Positions 1-9,154 of a DNA stretch of 64,000 nucleotides are shown in pieces. Location of the stretch: assembly GCF_019704555.1 (NCBI RefSeq), contig NZ_AP024745.1:4534501-4598500 (forward strand), read 5' to 3'. Source of the DNA: Actinoplanes sp. L3-i22. Lineage in GTDB: Bacteria > Actinomycetota > Actinomycetes > Mycobacteriales > Micromonosporaceae. Each line of letters starts with the position of its first letter. Within the stretch, counting starts at the first letter, position 1. Under the pieces are notes generated by a model. The model made no database searches. It saw nothing but the letters and a program-made list of their open reading frames with translations, and was not told where the DNA came from. Made by a program: the position numbers and the translations under genes.

Positions 1-24
1 TTAGCGGATTGCCGCGCTCCCGGT

Positions 25-522
25 ATGCGCGCCCGCCGCCTCCATCGCGCGACCCTCGCCGGGCTGCTTGTATTGCCGCTTCTCGGTGTCGCCGGATGCG
101 GGACCGATCACCCGGCACTGACCCGTGACGAGGCGACACAGCAATCGCAAAGGCTGGTGCAAGACATCGCACAGGTCTTCGGGCAGGCTGAAGTGATCAA
201 CCCGAAGACGCTGTCGGTTTCCTGCGACAGTCTCTTCGGGAATTCAGGAGAGGTTCGCTATATATCCGGAGCGTTCAACATCCAGCTCTCCCTCGAAGCT
301 GACGCCGCAACCTTCCGAACCGTCCGGGACCACTGGACCGGACTCGGCTGGAAGGTCGTCGAGGACCAGTACAAACAAGAAACACGGTCAGGCGCCGTAT
401 CGCTGAAAGATCCCGACGACGGAACCAACTTCACACTGGTCAGTACGAATTCGCCGCACCTTCTCGCCGTCCTTTCCTCATCCGCCTGCTACCGGGAGAC
501 GGACCGCGGGGACAGGAATTAG
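25..522 (+). CDS. Putative lipoprotein, unknown function
   Basis: The 165-residue product starts with a basic n-region, a hydrophobic stretch and a lipobox (LGVAGC), so Cys25 is the probable lipidation site and the mature protein would sit on the outer face of the membrane. The rest is a small soluble domain with two further cysteines near residues 67 and 155. I do not recognise a family. No strong ribosome-binding site is visible before the ATG. It is probably monocistronic, since the next gene begins about 90 bp later. The signal peptide is clear; the function is unknown. Confidence 0.75.
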   Translation: MRARRLHRATLAGLLVLPLLGVAGCGTDHPALTRDEATQQSQRLVQDIAQVFGQAEVINPKTLSVSCDSLFGNSGEVRYISGAFNIQLSLEADAATFRTVRDHWTGLGWKVVEDQYKQETRSGAVSLKDPDDGTNFTLVSTNSPHLLAVLSSSACYRETDRGDRN

Positions 523-610
523 CGCCCCCAGTGCGGCCGTCGCCATTGCCCCTTCCAGGCAACTTGGCGTTCTCCGCTCGCTCTCGGTGCTCCGGCGGCA
601 TGATCGGGTG

Positions 611-2344
611 ATGGCTGATCAGGTACCCGCGCTCTGGGGAGAGATCATTACCTGGCTGCGGCGACATGCGCCGGCCGACGCCGGGCGGCTTCGTCCGCCG
701 GCCTCGGGCTCATTGATCGACGAGGTGCAGGCTGCTGTCGGTTGCCCGCTCCCGGAGGACGTGCGGCAGTGGTGGCAGCAGGCCGACGGCGCCGTCCGCG
801 TTGCCGGCGTCTACCTGATGCCTTCGGGATTTGCCCCGATGTCCTGCCGAGACGCGCTGGAGGACCGCGCGACGCGGTTGCAGATGACCGCGGAGCTGGC
901 GCTTGACGATGAGAACGATCCCGACGACGAAGAGTGGGATGACGAGGACCCTGACGACGAGGACGCCGATGAGCTCGAGTTCGTCGGGTTCCATCCGCAT
1001 TTCCTGCCGATCGGTGATGACCACTGCGGCAACTGTCTGTACGTAGACCTGCGCGACGGCCCGGAGCGCGGCTATGTCAAGTACTTCGATCACGAGGACC
1101 TCTACAACCCGTCCGGCTTCCTCTGGAGCAGCGTCACCGAGATGCTTATCGAGATACGGGACGCCTTGATCGACCACGAGACGGGCGTGATCGACGAGGC
1201 GCCGCGGCGACCGATGGGCACACGAGATCGTCAGGCCTACCGGGCAACGGTCACCGCGGAGGGAGGACTGTGCTGGGTACCCGCGGAATCACGTCCGCCG
1301 CACCTGCCCCTGCCAGCTGCGAGGCGTCACCCTGGTCGCGGGTACGACGATGTGCTCCGCCACTACCGCGACCTGCTTGCGGCACCGTATCCGCAGATCA
1401 CCGCAGCGATGTCGTGGAGCGTGATTACCGGGCAGACCGACCTGGCGGCAGTCATCCGGCGCCTCGGCGGCGACCCGGACAAGGTCCGGGAGCAACGGCC
1501 GATCGACGACGACCCCAAGCAGCCGTGCTGGTACCTCGACGACGTCTCGGGCACCGTCACGCTGCTCGAGGTCAACGGGATGCAGGCTCGCCGGCCGGAA
1601 GTACTGCAACGGCTCAGCGGCAGGTCCAACCAGATGGTCAGCGCGTGGTGGGGCCCCAAGAGCACAGCGTTCTGGAACGTCAGGGGTAGAAGCACATTCA
1701 GCTACGCGGCTGCCGGCGAGGTCATCACACAATTCGAGGGGCGGAATCCGGTACGGCGGTCAGGATCCGAACCGGACGCGCTGCGAGCCGAGCAGGAGCC
1801 GCTCTGGGTGCCAGCCGGCGGATCGTGGCAGGCTGCCATGCTTGCACTGGCGGAGCTCCGGACCGGTATCCGGCTCGACGCCACCTGGTTCGAGCACCCG
1901 CACCCGGTCGTGATCACTGCAGAGATCCCCGACGGCGCGTCGGTAACCAGGCTGAACGGTGAAATCGTCGTGCTGCTGCGCCAGAAGGAGAACACCCGGC
2001 GTCACACCGCGCTGGCCTGGCTGACGCAGGCACTCGCCGAACGCTTCGACCTCAACGATCCGGCGCTTCAGCGAGCGATCGAGGCACGCCGCGCAAACGT
2101 GCCTGTCGACGCCGAGACCGAGAACCAGGTTCGTGCCATGACGCGCGACCTTGCCCGGCAAGCGCTCGCCCGCGACGAGACGGTGCCGCAGCATGCGGAC
2201 CCGGTCTGGCGTCGAGGCCAGGCAGCCATGGCCGCCGTCGAGGTTCTCGACCTCTTCGACACCTCGATCCTCATCCTGCACGCGGAAAACGCTTTCGCTG
2301 ACGACTGGCACCTGATCGCGACACAACTGCGTGCGCGCCTCTGA
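611..2344 (+). CDS. SMI1/KNR4 domain protein with C-terminal DUF6461-like region
   Basis: A 577-residue cytoplasmic protein. Residues about 30-190 look like an SMI1/KNR4 domain (the pattern LPEDVRQWW early, then FLPIGDDHCGN and the YVKYFDHE strand). Residues about 98-125 form an intensely acidic run of Asp/Glu inserted in that domain. Residues about 275-480 resemble the DUF6461 family of actinomycetes (a repeated RRLGGDP, then NGMQARRPEVLQRLS, then FWNVRGRSTFSYA). SMI1/KNR4 proteins are often immunity proteins of polymorphic toxin systems, but no toxin gene lies beside it, so that role is only a possibility. A GTG at 587 is an in-frame alternative start; the ATG at 611 was chosen because the domain begins shortly after it. 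Confidence 0.75.
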   Translation: MADQVPALWGEIITWLRRHAPADAGRLRPPASGSLIDEVQAAVGCPLPEDVRQWWQQADGAVRVAGVYLMPSGFAPMSCRDALEDRATRLQMTAELALDDENDPDDEEWDDEDPDDEDADELEFVGFHPHFLPIGDDHCGNCLYVDLRDGPERGYVKYFDHEDLYNPSGFLWSSVTEMLIEIRDALIDHETGVIDEAPRRPMGTRDRQAYRATVTAEGGLCWVPAESRPPHLPLPAARRHPGRGYDDVLRHYRDLLAAPYPQITAAMSWSVITGQTDLAAVIRRLGGDPDKVREQRPIDDDPKQPCWYLDDVSGTVTLLEVNGMQARRPEVLQRLSGRSNQMVSAWWGPKSTAFWNVRGRSTFSYAAAGEVITQFEGRNPVRRSGSEPDALRAEQEPLWVPAGGSWQAAMLALAELRTGIRLDATWFEHPHPVVITAEIPDGASVTRLNGEIVVLLRQKENTRRHTALAWLTQALAERFDLNDPALQRAIEARRANVPVDAETENQVRAMTRDLARQALARDETVPQHADPVWRRGQAAMAAVEVLDLFDTSILILHAENAFADDWHLIATQLRARL

Positions 2345-2658
2345 ACCGGGTGCCTCTGCTCAGCGTGCCATCGCCGGCTCCCTACGCCTCTGACCGGCGC
2401 CAACTTGCTGATGCGTGGCCCCGGTGGGAAGTGGAGGCGGAACCTCTCGGCATCGGCCCCGTTGTGCATGTCGACACCCGTGGTGTGGTTGATCTGGCCG
2501 AGGTCGCAGGACAGATTGCGAAGGCCAGGACCCAGGAATGGGGTCGGGTGATCGGGAGACACACTTCAGTGGCACACGGACACACCTCGATGGCAAAGGA
2601 CAGTGCCGAAAGTCGCGAACATCTGGCGCCCAAACCCGCGAACGAAGCCACTCCGTCG
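2345..2658. other. Intergenic region without a supported gene
   Basis: This 314-bp gap separates two convergent genes. The plus-strand frame beginning at 2350 stays open and reads plausibly for its first 60-70 codons (a stretch like PVVHVDTRGVVDLAEVAGQI), but it has no ribosome-binding site and continues as an antisense shadow of the ROK gene. It may be a worn gene fragment. No terminator hairpin stood out. Confidence 0.4.
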
Positions 2659-3909
2659 TCAGCCGGCGGCCGCTCGTTGGCGGCGGCGGGCCAGCCAGGG
2701 ATTGGGGTCGCGGCGCACCCGGTCGACGGCGCTCAGCGCCGCGCCGATCACGGCGGCGTCGGGCCCGAGCGGCGCCGGTCGCACCTCGATCGCCGTCCAG
2801 CTCGCGGTCCGGACCCGGTGGTCCAGCTCCCGCTGGATGCCGTCGGCCAGCCAGGACGTCAGCAGCGAGTAGTTGCCGCCGAGCAGGACGGTGCGCACGT
2901 TGACCAGGTTGAGCACTGCCGAGATGGCGACGCCGAGCGCGGTCGCGGCCCGGTCCAGCGCGGTCATGATCTGCGGTGAGCCGGCCGAGACAAGGGCGTC
3001 GATCGCCACGGCGTACGGCTGGCCGCTCACCTCGTTGCCCGGGACCGCGGCCAGGATCTGCTGCAGGCCGGCGTAGCACTGCAGGCAGCCGGTGGCGCCG
3101 CAGACGCAGGCCGGCCCGGCGCTGTCCACCATGACGTGGCCCAGTTCGCCGGCCCAGCCGCGGGCCGCGCCCAGCGGTGTGCCGCCGAGCACCAGGCCCG
3201 CGCCGATGTCGAATTCGCCGGTGACGCACACGAAGTCGCGCAGCTCCGGACCGGCGGCGTACAGCTCGCCGAGCGCGGCCAGGCTCGCGTCCTTGTCGAC
3301 CAGCACCGGCAGATCGTCAGCCGCGATCAGGCGGCTCAGCGCCGCCCCGGCGTCCACGTCGTGCCAACCCAACGCGGGCGCGGAGCGGATCACCCCGGCC
3401 TCGACCGCCCCGGGGACGGCCAGGGTGGCGCCGACGACGGTGAGCTGCTCGGCCGCCGCCGCGGTGATGGCGTCCCCGGCCATGGCGGCGAGGTCGCGCA
3501 GCGTCTGCTCCGGCTGTGGCCGGTGGTGCGGGCGGGCGGCGAAGTCGAGGTGGCGCACGGTGCCGGTGAGATCGACGACGCAGACCGACAGGGCATCGGC
3601 GCGGATGTCGAGACCGAGCCCGGCCGGGCCGGTGCGGGCCAGGCCGAGCCCTACCCGGGGCCGGCCGCTGTTGCCGGAGCGGGCCGGTTCGGTCTCGACG
3701 ATCAGGCCGGCGGTGAGCAGCTCGTCGACGATGCGGGAGATCGTCGGGCGGGTCAGCCCGGTGGTGGCGGCCAGTTCGCTGCGCGAGACGGGGGTCTGTT
3801 GCGCGCCGACGATCTGCTGGAACGTCAGGATCAGGTTGTGGGCTCGCAGGCTGTCCTGGCGGATGGGGGCGTCGGTGGCGGGTGCGACCCGGTGCACCGG
3901 CCGGGTCAT
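2659..3909 (-). CDS. ROK-family transcriptional regulator
   Basis: The 416-residue protein has an N-terminal winged helix-turn-helix (about residues 25-80, with SRSELAATTGLTRPTISR) followed by a ROK sugar-kinase-like domain. The ROK zinc-binding cysteine cluster is visible as CVCGATGCLQC. ROK repressors of this layout sense sugars or sugar phosphates and control carbohydrate operons. The gene lies 55 bp after the DUF6807 gene on the same strand, at the end of the pectin/xylan enzyme operon, so it is probably co-transcribed and probably regulates this operon and the divergent sugar-uptake operon. The sensed sugar cannot be read from the sequence; plant-cell-wall oligosaccharides are the natural guess. 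Confidence 0.88.
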   Translation of the reverse strand: MTRPVHRVAPATDAPIRQDSLRAHNLILTFQQIVGAQQTPVSRSELAATTGLTRPTISRIVDELLTAGLIVETEPARSGNSGRPRVGLGLARTGPAGLGLDIRADALSVCVVDLTGTVRHLDFAARPHHRPQPEQTLRDLAAMAGDAITAAAAEQLTVVGATLAVPGAVEAGVIRSAPALGWHDVDAGAALSRLIAADDLPVLVDKDASLAALGELYAAGPELRDFVCVTGEFDIGAGLVLGGTPLGAARGWAGELGHVMVDSAGPACVCGATGCLQCYAGLQQILAAVPGNEVSGQPYAVAIDALVSAGSPQIMTALDRAATALGVAISAVLNLVNVRTVLLGGNYSLLTSWLADGIQRELDHRVRTASWTAIEVRPAPLGPDAAVIGAALSAVDRVRRDPNPWLARRRQRAAAG

Positions 3910-3964
3910 GCGGCGCCGGCCCGGAGCGCGGGCGGTGTGGCGGGGCGCCGCCGGTTGCGCCGGA

Positions 3965-4807
3965 TCATGCGGTGAGGTCGTCGGCGTAGGCGGCGGCGCG
4001 CTCGGGGGTGATCTCGCCGTCGGCGATCACGGTGACGATCCGCCGGCTCACGGTGGCTCCGGAGGCCATCAGTAGCGGCTGGTCCCAGGACAGGGCCGAA
4101 CCGATGCCCAGGTAGTCGCGGGTTCGCACGAACCAGCGGTCGTCGCGGGTCTCGGCGGTGGCTCCGAGGAACACCAGGGTCCAGCCGTCGCCGTGTACCG
4201 AGAGCCAGCGGGCGCGCCGGCCGTGCACGGCCTGGAATCCGGCACCGGCTTCGGAGTCGATGCGGCAGTCGCCGACGGCGGGGGCCCGCCAGAAGAATCC
4301 GCCGTACCCGGCGCCGGGCCGGCCATGCACGGCCGGGCTGCGGATCGGCAGCTCCCGGTCGGTCTCGTTGGTCAGGGTGAAGGTGAAGCTCAGGGCCCAG
4401 GCGTCGGCGCCGACGCTGCGGCAGGACAGCTCACGGCGTTCGCCGAGCAGCGGGTCGCCGTTGAAGCCGGTCCAGCGCAGGGTGTGGCTGAGCAGCTCGG
4501 GGGTTCGCCGCACCCACCGGAGGTGTTCCTGGGTGCCCTGGTTGTCCAGCCAGGCGGGGCCGTGTCCGGGGATGAAGGTGCGGCCACCCCAGAAGTTGGC
4601 GTCGCCGACCTCGGCGACCGCGACGCTGACGCCGAGATGGTGCCGGTGCGAGGCGGGCATCAGCTCGGTGACGGTGGTGCCGGCCAACGTCCGCACCGGG
4701 TGCAGGTATGGCCGTGGTGCCAGGGCGACCGGCAGGTCGGGGCGCCACGTGTACTCGGCGACGGCCCGGTCACCGAGACGCAGGACGGCGGGGGCGTCAC
4801 CGGTCAC
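3965..4807 (-). CDS. DUF6807 / PmoA-family protein (copy 1)
   Basis: A 280-residue protein of the family called PmoA or DUF6807, common in actinobacterial and planctomycete sugar loci. Visible family features are RPYLHPV near the N terminus, the HRHHLGVSVA histidine cluster, NFWGGRTF, the central GAGYGGFFWRAP block and a DRWFVR block near the end. The fold is thought to be a galactose-mutarotase-like sandwich; no enzyme activity is firmly established. There is no signal peptide. The GTG at 4807 was chosen because a GGAGG lies 4 nt upstream; an in-frame ATG at 4834 has no ribosome-binding site. It follows the PL1-CE8 gene by about 50 bp and is a paralogue of the gene at 8143-9000. Confidence 0.82.
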   Translation of the reverse strand: MTGDAPAVLRLGDRAVAEYTWRPDLPVALAPRPYLHPVRTLAGTTVTELMPASHRHHLGVSVAVAEVGDANFWGGRTFIPGHGPAWLDNQGTQEHLRWVRRTPELLSHTLRWTGFNGDPLLGERRELSCRSVGADAWALSFTFTLTNETDRELPIRSPAVHGRPGAGYGGFFWRAPAVGDCRIDSEAGAGFQAVHGRRARWLSVHGDGWTLVFLGATAETRDDRWFVRTRDYLGIGSALSWDQPLLMASGATVSRRIVTVIADGEITPERAAAYADDLTA

Positions 4808-4859
4808 GGGGCCTCCGGGCGGGTCGGGCGACATCTGAGCAGGATAGCCACCACGGTGC

Positions 4860-6644
4860 TCAGACGTGCGGACGCCACCGGCCCAGATAGGCGGCGGCGG
4901 TGTACCGGCGGGCCTGCGCGCGGGACAGCTGCGGACGGCCGGCACCGAACTGGGCGCCGGGGCCGGTGTTGGCGTATTCGGCGAAGCGGGCGAGCGGAGC
5001 GGCCCAGCCCTGGGCGGCAAGCCGCGGGCCGAGGGTGGACCCACGGACGACGACCTGGGCGCCGGGTCCGATGGCCCGGCCGAGATGGGCGCCGTCGAGG
5101 ACGCACCCGGTGAGTAGGAATCCGTAGGGCTGGCGCTGCGGGGTGCTGGCCGCGGTGATCGCCCCGGTGTCGCCCGCGGAGATCGTGCATCCGTCGAGGA
5201 CCGCGACGCCCGGCCCGCTGATCAGGTCGCCGTCGCCCGCGACGGTGCACCCGCGCAGGTAGCTGCGTCCGGCCGCGGCCAGCAACGACGTGAGGTGAGT
5301 GCCGTCGAGGGTGGCCCGGTCACCGGCGGCGCGTACCGCTGCGGCGCTGGTCGCGGTGACGGTCAGGCCGTGGATGCTCGTTCCGGTTCCGCGCAGGGTG
5401 AGCGTGGCCGCGTCGTCGCCGAGGACGCCGCCGTAGAACTTCTGCCCCGCTGCCGAGAGGTCGTAGGCGACGATCGCGTCGCTGGGGCCGGTGATGGTCA
5501 CGTCGGACTGGCTGGGCCAGACGCGGACCTGTTCGCGGTAGAAGCCGGGTCGTACCTGGATGGTGACCGGGCCGCGCGCGTCGCGGGTGGCGCCGAGGGC
5601 CGCCAGCAGGCTGGCGTAGTCGCCGGTGCCGTCCAGGGCGACGGTGATCGTCGACGGGGTCCGGTGCGCGACCGGCTGCGGTCCGGCATACCGGGTGACC
5701 AGGTCGCGGACCCGGGCGGCCGGGTCGGGGGAGTAGGCGTACGGAACGTCGAACGGCTCGCCGGTGCTGTCGAGCCGGCCCGGGCTGGCGGTGAACAGGT
5801 TGCGCCGCTGGGCGAGCTGCGAGCCGGCGTCCTTGGCCACCAGCGGGTCGTTGACGTGGTCGAACGCCGAGTCCTCGACGAGCACCCGGGCGTTGTTGCG
5901 GCTCATCGTGCCGTACTGGGTGATGTTCTGCAGGTAGTTGTCGTACAGGTGCGCGGCGGCGGTGTTGTCCAGACTCCAGTTGCGTTGCACGGTGTTGCGG
6001 ATCCAGTTGTGGTGCGCGGTCAGCCTGGTCACCACGTTGGCGGTCCAGCCGACGCCGAGCGCCTTGTTGATGTCGCTGATCACGTTCCAGGACAGGGTGA
6101 TGTAGTCGCTGTCCTTGCGGATGTCGATGCCGCCGTCGCCGACGCGTTCGATGCGGGTGTGGTCGATCCAGACGTGGTCGGCGGTGTCGAGCCGGATGCC
6201 GTCGTTGTCGTTGTCGGCGCGTTTGCCGTCGAAGTCGCCCGGGATGTACGAGTCACGGATGGTCAGGTTCCGGATGATCACGTTGTGGGTGCCGCTGAGG
6301 AACAGTCCACCGCCGACCAGTTCGGCCCCCGGCCCGTACCCGATGATGGTCTTGTCGGAAGCGACCCGGATCATGTCGCCGAACGGGTCCACCCGGATGC
6401 TGCCGGCGACCTGGACGACCAGTGGTTCGGTCGCGGCGGCGTAGGTCCGTAGCTGGTCGAGAGTGCCGGCGCGCACGGTCCGCCCGCTCGCGCCGCCGGT
6501 GGTGATCCGGCCGTCCGGGCCGGGCACGGCGGCGAAGCCGGTCGGCTGCCCGGCCCGGTCCGCGCGGTCGGGTTCGGCGGCGTGCGCCGGATTGGCCGCT
6601 GTGGTGGCCAGCAGTGCGGCCGCCACGATGACTACCTTGATCAT
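4860..6644 (-). CDS. Secreted pectate lyase (PL1) fused to a degenerate pectinesterase-like (CE8) domain
   Basis: The 594-residue protein begins with a signal peptide ending near AHAAEP. Residues about 30-330 form a PL1 parallel beta-helix: VWIDHTRIERVGDGGIDI, then DYITLSWNVISDINKALGVG, then HHNWIRNTVQRNW. These match the PL1 calcium-binding and lysine/arginine segments, although the usual second arginine of RxPxxR is absent. Residues about 340-594 align with CE8 pectin methylesterases (GDYASLLAAL, GFYREQV, and a final LGRAIGPGAQVVVRGSTLGP). In that domain the QDT active-site motif is replaced by hydrophobic residues, while the later Asp (GDGDLISG) and the Arg of LGRA remain, so esterase activity is doubtful. 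GGAGGACC precedes the ATG, which overlaps the upstream stop as ATGA. Confidence 0.85.
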   Translation of the reverse strand: MIKVVIVAAALLATTAANPAHAAEPDRADRAGQPTGFAAVPGPDGRITTGGASGRTVRAGTLDQLRTYAAATEPLVVQVAGSIRVDPFGDMIRVASDKTIIGYGPGAELVGGGLFLSGTHNVIIRNLTIRDSYIPGDFDGKRADNDNDGIRLDTADHVWIDHTRIERVGDGGIDIRKDSDYITLSWNVISDINKALGVGWTANVVTRLTAHHNWIRNTVQRNWSLDNTAAAHLYDNYLQNITQYGTMSRNNARVLVEDSAFDHVNDPLVAKDAGSQLAQRRNLFTASPGRLDSTGEPFDVPYAYSPDPAARVRDLVTRYAGPQPVAHRTPSTITVALDGTGDYASLLAALGATRDARGPVTIQVRPGFYREQVRVWPSQSDVTITGPSDAIVAYDLSAAGQKFYGGVLGDDAATLTLRGTGTSIHGLTVTATSAAAVRAAGDRATLDGTHLTSLLAAAGRSYLRGCTVAGDGDLISGPGVAVLDGCTISAGDTGAITAASTPQRQPYGFLLTGCVLDGAHLGRAIGPGAQVVVRGSTLGPRLAAQGWAAPLARFAEYANTGPGAQFGAGRPQLSRAQARRYTAAAYLGRWRPHV

Positions 6645-8146
6645 TGGTCCTCCGCCGTGATGGACAAGGGGTCGAAGTCGGCGTGGCCGTCGGTTCCGAT
6701 GGCGAACAGGCCGAGGGCGGCGCCGATCCAGCCGCCGCCGGTGGCGGTGAACGGCGGGCCGCTCTCCCACCGTTCACCGCCGATGTCCGCGGCGAACCGG
6801 ATCACTGCCGTGCCGGTGACGGTCACGACGAGCCGCACCCCTGCGCCCGCCGGGACCTCGACCGGGTCCGCCACGTCCTGTTCCGCTTCGCCTTCCTCGG
6901 CGAACCGGCAGGTCAGAAAGGTGCCGTCGGTCCGTTTTTCCAGACCGATCCAGGCGTACGTACGTCCGCGCACCACCAGCCCGGCCCGCGCACCGGGGCC
7001 GGCGTCCAGCCGCACCCCGGTCGCGGCGCGCAACCGTGGCCCGGGCAGCCGCTGGCCGAGCACATGAGGTGCTTGGCGCAGGTCGCCGCCGGGGTGCGCC
7101 ACGCAGGCCAGCCGCAGGCCGTCGCCCGGGTGCTGGAGCACCCGGCCCGGTTCGGGGTTGGCCGGCCAGCTCCATTGGGGCCCGGGCCGCCCGCCGGGGA
7201 ACCGGTCGGCCACCGGGGGCGTGCTGGTCCACGCCGGCCCGGTCGCCGGCTTGCGGAAGCCGGGCACGGGGGCGCCGCGGTCGCCGATGACCGGCCAGCC
7301 CTGGTCGTCCCAGCGCATCGGTTGCAGGTGCACGACGCGCCCGAACGCGCCGAGGTCCTGGAAGTGCAGGAACCAGTCCTCGCCGGCGCCGGTGTCCACC
7401 CAGGCGCCCTGATGCGGTCCGTTGACGCCGGTGCTGCCCTGGGCGAGCACGATTCGCGGCTCGTACGGGCCGAACACGTGCCGCGAGCGCATCGCGTACT
7501 GCCAGCCGCCGGCGACACCACCGGCCGGCGCGAAGATCCAGTACCAGTCGTCGTGCCGGTACCACTTCGGTCCCTCCAGGGTGCGGCATCCGTCGATGTC
7601 GCCGCCGTCGACGATCACGGTGGCGGGGCCGATCGGGGCTTCCAGGTCGGGTTTCATCGCGTACGCGGTCAGGCGGTTGTTGAATCCGGCGCGGCTCTTG
7701 GCCCAGCCGTGCACCAGGTAGGCGCTGCCGTCGGCGTCCCACAGCGGGCACGGGTCGATCAGGCCGCGGCCCGGCAGGACCAGGCGTGGTTCGCTCCACG
7801 GGCCGGCCGGGTCGTCCGCGGTGGTGACGTAGATGCCGTGGTCCGGGTCGGGGTAGACGATCCAGAACCGTCCGTCGTGGAGACGAAGTGCGGGCGCCCA
7901 GACGCCGCAGCCGGGCCGGACAACGGCGTACTCGTCGGGCAGCCGCCGCAGCGCGTGCCCGATCAGCGCCCAGTTGACCAGGTCGGTGGAGTGCAGCAGG
8001 GGCAGGCCGGGCACCCGGTTGAAGCTGGAGGCGGTCAGGTAGAAGTCGTCGCCGGCGCGCACGACGTCCGGATCGGACCAGTCGGCGAACAGCACCGGGT
8101 TGCGGTAGTGCCCGTCGCCGGTGTCGGCGGTCCACGGATTGTTCAC
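6641..8146 (-). CDS. Glycoside hydrolase family 43 (beta-xylosidase / arabinan-active type)
   Basis: The 501-residue enzyme has no signal peptide and is probably cytoplasmic. The N-terminal five-bladed propeller carries the GH43 triad: the Asp of WSDPDV (general base), the Asp of GLIDPCP (pKa modulator) and the Glu of RTLEGPKW (general acid). TASSFNRVPGLPLLHSTDLVNW is typical of the subfamily holding beta-xylosidases and related exo-enzymes. The last 190 residues form a concanavalin-like sandwich, usual for GH43 xylosidases. The GTG start has GGAGGG 6 nt upstream and overlaps the stop of the preceding DUF6807 gene as GTGA, indicating translational coupling. Specificity for xylose, arabinose or galactose units cannot be decided here. 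Confidence 0.88.
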   Translation of the reverse strand: MNNPWTADTGDGHYRNPVLFADWSDPDVVRAGDDFYLTASSFNRVPGLPLLHSTDLVNWALIGHALRRLPDEYAVVRPGCGVWAPALRLHDGRFWIVYPDPDHGIYVTTADDPAGPWSEPRLVLPGRGLIDPCPLWDADGSAYLVHGWAKSRAGFNNRLTAYAMKPDLEAPIGPATVIVDGGDIDGCRTLEGPKWYRHDDWYWIFAPAGGVAGGWQYAMRSRHVFGPYEPRIVLAQGSTGVNGPHQGAWVDTGAGEDWFLHFQDLGAFGRVVHLQPMRWDDQGWPVIGDRGAPVPGFRKPATGPAWTSTPPVADRFPGGRPGPQWSWPANPEPGRVLQHPGDGLRLACVAHPGGDLRQAPHVLGQRLPGPRLRAATGVRLDAGPGARAGLVVRGRTYAWIGLEKRTDGTFLTCRFAEEGEAEQDVADPVEVPAGAGVRLVVTVTGTAVIRFAADIGGERWESGPPFTATGGGWIGAALGLFAIGTDGHADFDPLSITAEDQ

Positions 8147-9000
8147 GAGTTGCCCTCCTGGCCGGCGGCGACGGCGGCCTCCACGGTGGCGCCGGTAGGC
8201 GGCCCATCGGCGATCACGACCGACAGCCGGCGGGTGAACACCTGGCCGGGCGCGATCACGAGGCGCCGCTTCCACGCGATGGCCGAGCAGACGCCGGCGT
8301 AGTCGCTGGACCGGACGAACCACGGGTCGGTGATCGGTGTCGCGGCCAGAAAGATCAGTGTCCAGGCGGCGGTGTCGTGGTGGCTGCCGGTGAGCACCAC
8401 GTACGGGTCGCGGCTGCCGTGCACGTCGATGCCGGGCTGCCGGCCGAAGGCGTGCACCCGGTCGAGGCCGGCCGGCGCCCGCCAGAAGAATCCGCCGTAA
8501 CCGGCGCCGTCGCGTCCGCGGACCGCGGGGCTGTCGATGCGCAGCGGGTCGGTGGTGGCGCTGCTCAGCGCGAAGTCGATACGCAGTATCCAGGCGTCGT
8601 CGGTGAGCGTCTCGACGCTCAGCGCGCGTTGTTCATGGGCGAGTGTCCGGCCGTCGCGGCCGGTCCACCGTAGTTGCTGGGTGAGCCGGTCGTCGGATCG
8701 ATGCAGCCAGCGGTCGTGGCGCTGATGTCCGTGGTTGTCCAGCGAGACCGGCCCGCGCCCGGCGACGTAGGTGCGCCCGCCCCAGAAGTTCGCCTCGTTG
8801 ACGACCGGGACCGCGATGCTGGCGCCCAGGTGGTGCAGGTGGTCGTCGGGCATGAACCCGGTGACGGCGGTGCCGCCGAGGGTGGTCACCGGATGCAGGT
8901 ACGGGCGGGGCGAGACGGTCTCGGGTAGTTGCGAGTCCCAGACATAGCGGGCGACGACGCGGCCTGCGCAGCACAGATCATGTGCCTGAACGTTCGGCAT
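8143..9000 (-). CDS. DUF6807 / PmoA-family protein (copy 2)
   Basis: First gene of the minus-strand polysaccharide operon; 285 residues, no signal peptide. It is clearly paralogous to the gene at 3965-4807: RPYLHPVTTLGGT, DHLHHLGASI, NFWGGRTYVAGRGP, GAGYGGFFWRAPA and DPWFVRSSDYAG all match at equivalent positions. The start was set at the ATG (9000); a TTG three codons upstream is possible. A second copy kept in the same operon, with a GH43 gene and a lyase gene between, suggests two related but non-identical steps in handling the same polysaccharide. The reaction is unknown. Confidence 0.82.
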   Translation of the reverse strand: MPNVQAHDLCCAGRVVARYVWDSQLPETVSPRPYLHPVTTLGGTAVTGFMPDDHLHHLGASIAVPVVNEANFWGGRTYVAGRGPVSLDNHGHQRHDRWLHRSDDRLTQQLRWTGRDGRTLAHEQRALSVETLTDDAWILRIDFALSSATTDPLRIDSPAVRGRDGAGYGGFFWRAPAGLDRVHAFGRQPGIDVHGSRDPYVVLTGSHHDTAAWTLIFLAATPITDPWFVRSSDYAGVCSAIAWKRRLVIAPGQVFTRRLSVVIADGPPTGATVEAAVAAGQEGNS

Positions 9001-9154
9001 GAGCGGCAAGCTACCGACGTCGCAGCAGTTACGTCAACATCTGCAACAAATTAGCGTTTCTTGCGGAAGTCCAGGCGGAGCAGCTGTTGACATGCACCGC
9101 ACTCGATAGATAAAACACTGAAACAAACCGCCTCGCCGGGTCGGAGGATCCATC
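9001..9154. promoter_or_regulatory. Divergent promoter region of the polysaccharide locus
   Basis: This 154-bp spacer separates the two divergent carbohydrate operons and is AT-rich for this genome. On the plus strand a near-consensus promoter is visible: TTGACA at 9087-9092, a 16-bp spacer and GATAAA at 9109-9114, followed by GGAGGA before the GTG at 9155. On the minus strand a weaker candidate is TTGACG near 9034, placing transcription start close to the DUF6807 start. No clean long palindrome for the ROK protein was found. Confidence 0.55.

Noticed and set aside
958..985. GAC/GAG-rich tract as a DNA repeat element
   Set aside because: It is the codon run for the acidic stretch of the SMI1 protein and has no repeat structure beyond that.
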